Source: an uncultured Muribaculaceae bacterium
GTDB taxonomy: Bacteria > Bacteroidota > Bacteroidia > Bacteroidales > Muribaculaceae
Reading direction: 5' to 3'
DNA: 8,061 nt
NCBI GenBank assembly: GCA_910587545.1
Contig: CAJUMI010000097.1
Coordinates: 1-8,061, forward strand
Shown in pieces: positions 6,245 to 8,061 of the stretch. The notes below the pieces were generated by a model. The model was given only the letters and a program-made list of their open reading frames with translations. It searched no databases and was not told where the DNA came from. The stretch's first letter is position 1. Every line of letters begins with the position of its first letter. Position numbers and translations under genes: made by a program.

Positions 6245-6267
6245 CAGTACAACAAAAAAACAATCCG

Positions 6268-6864
6268 ATGGACGAAATCATTCAGATCAAATGCCCTTTT
6301 TGCGGGTCGGTTCTCTCCGTGAAGACCCAGCCCGGCATCGAGTCGAAAAACGTGGGGTGCCCGGTCTGCAGACACAAGTATCCCTTCACTCATTTCAAAT
6401 GCCTGTCCGGCTCCTCACCCGGCGATGAGCCGCCTACCGACTATGCCCGTAAGGAAGAGCACACCTCTTACCGTAGCTATGAATCCGGTCAAACCGAAAT
6501 GCCGAAAGAGAATCTTGAACTCGGAAGACTTACTGTCGACGGATCAGGGATTTCTTACAGGCTGATGCCCGGCCGTAATGTCGTCGGCCGCAAGGCGGCG
6601 AAATCCGAGGCTGGTATTCAGATATACACGGCTGACAGCCGCGCCATGAGCCGCGAGCACATTGTCATCGACGTCAAGAATGTACCCGGCAAAGGTTTTG
6701 TTCACACTCTGTCTTTGTACAAGGAAAAGGTCAATCCTACTTTTATAGGCTCCGAGCCGTTGGTTTACGGCGACCGTATAGTCCTGACTCACGGCGACGT
6801 GATCAGACTGCCCGACACGACGCTCAAATTCGAACTCCCCGATGAAGAAGCAACAGAAATCTGA
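6268..6864 (+). CDS. Zinc-ribbon/FHA-domain protein
   Basis: A 198-residue protein, probably cytoplasmic, with no membrane segment. Residues 4-44 are a zinc ribbon with Cys9/Cys12 (CPFCG) and Cys31/Cys34 (CPVC), of the short MJ0042/zinc-finger type. A polar linker follows, then an FHA domain (about 84-193) with the pThr-binding signatures GR (107-108), SREH (128-131) and GDVIRL. The N-x-T part is NPTFIG rather than the classical NGT. It therefore looks like a better FHA match than the one at 1839, but with the zinc ribbon at the opposite end. The extreme C-terminus, PDEEATEI, places T196 in an acidic context that could itself be phosphorylated and bound by an FHA domain. ATG 6268 is preferred: it follows an A-rich stretch 23 nt after the caspase stop. 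A GTG at 6238 would overlap the caspase gene. The PP2C gene starts 6 nt downstream, so this is probably the phosphatase partner or a shared reader. Confidence 0.85.
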   Translation: MDEIIQIKCPFCGSVLSVKTQPGIESKNVGCPVCRHKYPFTHFKCLSGSSPGDEPPTDYARKEEHTSYRSYESGQTEMPKENLELGRLTVDGSGISYRLMPGRNVVGRKAAKSEAGIQIYTADSRAMSREHIVIDVKNVPGKGFVHTLSLYKEKVNPTFIGSEPLVYGDRIVLTHGDVIRLPDTTLKFELPDEEATEI

Positions 6865-6870
6865 CGAGTT

Positions 6871-7839
6871 ATGAAATATGTTATTGACGCATACAGTATA
6901 TGGGAATTCGGCAAACGTAAAGACGCCGAAGGCAATCCCCATCAGGAAGACAGTCTGTATCCCGCCCACGGCAGTCTGTCTGACGCCGACCGCACGTTTA
7001 TACTGTGCGACGGTATGGGCGGCCACGATGCCGGCGAAGTGGCCAGCGCCACAGTCTGCGAGGCCATGAGCCGTTCAGTTCTTGCCGACGGCCACGACGG
7101 TGGAGGCATATTCACTGACTCCGATCTTGCAGATGCGGTCGAAGCCGCTTTCGATGCCCTCGACCGCAAGGACACCGGTGCAGAAAAGAAGATGGGCACG
7201 ACCATGACCTTCCTGAAGCTGCATGACAAAGGAGCCACGATAGCCCATATCGGAGACAGCCGTGTCTATCACATACGTCCCGGCAAGACCGGAGCTGATA
7301 CAAAAATCCTCCACGAGACTACGGATCATTCGCTTGTGAACGATCTGATCCGCATCAACGAACTACGTAAGGAAGATGTGGCAACTTTCAAGCATAAGAA
7401 TGTCATAACCCGGGCGATGCAGCCCCGCATGGATAATAGACCGAAAGCCGATGTCTATCACACGGCGGATATCCGTCCGGGCGACTATTTCTATATGTGC
7501 TCCGACGGCATGCTCGAGCAGGCCGATATGGATTCCGGCGAAAGCCTGTTGAATATTTTCTCCACTCAAGGCGGAGACGCCCGCCGCAAGGTTGAGATCC
7601 TGTCAGGCGCTACAGCCGACAATCGCGACAATCACACAGCCTTTGTCATACACATTGCCGATGTTATCGATGATCATGGGAGACTTGATTTCCCCACAGA
7701 CTCCGGAACTGACAAGCCGGCCGGGGATAAACCGGCGCGAAAGAATCACGGATGGCTTTATGCCATGTTTGCCGTGGCTGTGATTGCCGCCTTATGCCTC
7801 ATAGCCTTGAATTATCTGAAACTCTCTGATATTTTCTGA
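6871..7839 (+). CDS. Membrane-anchored PP2C-family Ser/Thr phosphatase
   Basis: A 322-residue PP2C (PPM) phosphatase that removes phosphate from Ser/Thr in a metal-dependent reaction. Catalytic motifs appear in order: HQEDS (24-28), CDGMGGHDAGEVAS (46-59) with metal-binding Asp47 and Gly48, GTTMT (109-113), HIGDSRVY (126-133), TDHS (151-154), CSDGML (210-215) with Asp212, and RDNHT (252-256) with Asp253. All expected metal ligands are present, so it should be active. A short polar linker leads to one C-terminal membrane helix (about 295-315), so the catalytic domain is cytoplasmic and tail-anchored to the inner membrane. It starts 6 nt after the FHA gene and is last in the unit, before a strong hairpin. 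Its obvious counterpart is the kinase at 2628. Confidence 0.94.
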   Translation: MKYVIDAYSIWEFGKRKDAEGNPHQEDSLYPAHGSLSDADRTFILCDGMGGHDAGEVASATVCEAMSRSVLADGHDGGGIFTDSDLADAVEAAFDALDRKDTGAEKKMGTTMTFLKLHDKGATIAHIGDSRVYHIRPGKTGADTKILHETTDHSLVNDLIRINELRKEDVATFKHKNVITRAMQPRMDNRPKADVYHTADIRPGDYFYMCSDGMLEQADMDSGESLLNIFSTQGGDARRKVEILSGATADNRDNHTAFVIHIADVIDDHGRLDFPTDSGTDKPAGDKPARKNHGWLYAMFAVAVIAALCLIALNYLKLSDIF

Positions 7840-7899
7840 TCTGTCTCTAATGTTACCAAACTGACCGGAGAGTAATGCTTAATCCGGCAATATAAACAG

Positions 7900-7931
7900 C
7901 GCCGCCTGTCCGGACAATCGGACAGGCGGCG
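7900..7931. terminator. Convergent, probably bidirectional terminator hairpin
   Basis: A perfect inverted repeat of at least 13 bp (CGCCGCCTGTCCG at 7900-7912 against 7919-7931) with a 6-nt loop, extendable by one G-U pair. It lies between the PP2C gene on the plus strand and enolase on the minus strand. The plus side continues TAAGTTTAT and the minus side CTGTTTAT, so both U-tracts are short, but stem strength and position fit a shared terminator. Confidence 0.8.
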
Positions 7932-7956
7932 TAAGTTTATCTATGCTGACAGCTTG

Positions 7957-8061
7957 TTATGCCTGGGGCATTTTGGTCTTTTTGCCGTAACCGTAAACGG
8001 CTGCTGCGCCGAGCTGCTCTTCGATGCGGAGAAGCTGGTTGTACTTGGCCATACGGTCGGG
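7957..8061 (-). CDS. eno: Enolase (phosphopyruvate hydratase), C-terminal end, partial
   Basis: The minus strand encodes the last 34 residues and stop of enolase; the rest lies beyond the right edge. The peptide PDRMAKYNQLLRIEEQLG is the conserved C-terminal region of enolase (R-x-A-KYNQLLRIEEELG in most bacteria), followed by a Bacteroidales-like tail, VYGYGKKTKMPQA. Enolase converts 2-phosphoglycerate to phosphoenolpyruvate in glycolysis. It is convergent with the signalling unit and separated from it by the hairpin at 7900-7931, so it is a housekeeping neighbour. Confidence 0.93.
   Translation of the reverse strand, partial: PDRMAKYNQLLRIEEQLGAAAVYGYGKKTKMPQA

Noticed and set aside
6238..6267. 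GTG start adding 10 residues to the zinc-ribbon/FHA protein
   Set aside because: It overlaps the caspase stop; ATG 6268 lies after an A-rich stretch typical of Bacteroidota starts and immediately before the zinc ribbon.

Overview
The window looks like a chromosomal segment of a Bacteroidales bacterium. Promoters match the Bacteroidota -7 consensus TAnnTTTG with a -33 TTG/TTTG, starts are preceded by A-rich rather than strong Shine-Dalgarno sequence, GC is moderate (about half), and a DUF1460-type amidase is present. Muribaculaceae or a relative would fit, but the genus cannot be fixed from this sequence. No tRNA, rRNA, CRISPR array, insertion sequence or phage gene was seen.

Layout. Positions 1-442 hold no gene; they carry a leftward promoter for a gene outside the window and a rightward promoter for the first gene. 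Positions 443-1303 encode an exported DUF1460 cell-wall amidase. Positions 1419-3839 form a three-gene unit behind its own promoter: a stand-alone LytTR DNA-binding protein, a membrane FHA protein with a C-terminal zinc ribbon, and a membrane-anchored Hanks-type Ser/Thr kinase. After a 169-bp gap with a second promoter, positions 4009-7839 form a five-gene unit: two related glycine-zipper/EF-hand-loop proteins, an exported caspase-like protease, a zinc-ribbon/FHA protein, and a membrane-anchored PP2C phosphatase. A strong hairpin at 7900-7931 separates this unit from the 3' end of enolase, which is on the minus strand and cut by the window edge.

How the genes may work together. The kinase (writer), phosphatase (eraser) and two FHA proteins (phosphothreonine readers) are the parts of a complete phosphothreonine circuit. 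Hydrophobic segments place the kinase, the phosphatase and one FHA protein at the inner membrane. The LytTR protein is a candidate transcriptional output or autoregulator. Predicted topology puts the caspase domain and the acidic EF-hand-loop domains of the two glycine-zipper proteins on the periplasmic side, so the locus may join a cytoplasmic phospho-switch to a periplasmic protease/membrane-protein module. A short acidic motif ending in Thr (E-A-T or E-N-T) recurs in the cytoplasmic parts of the kinase, the second glycine-zipper protein and the zinc-ribbon/FHA protein, and is a plausible FHA docking site. This overall function is inference; the domain calls rest on visible motifs.
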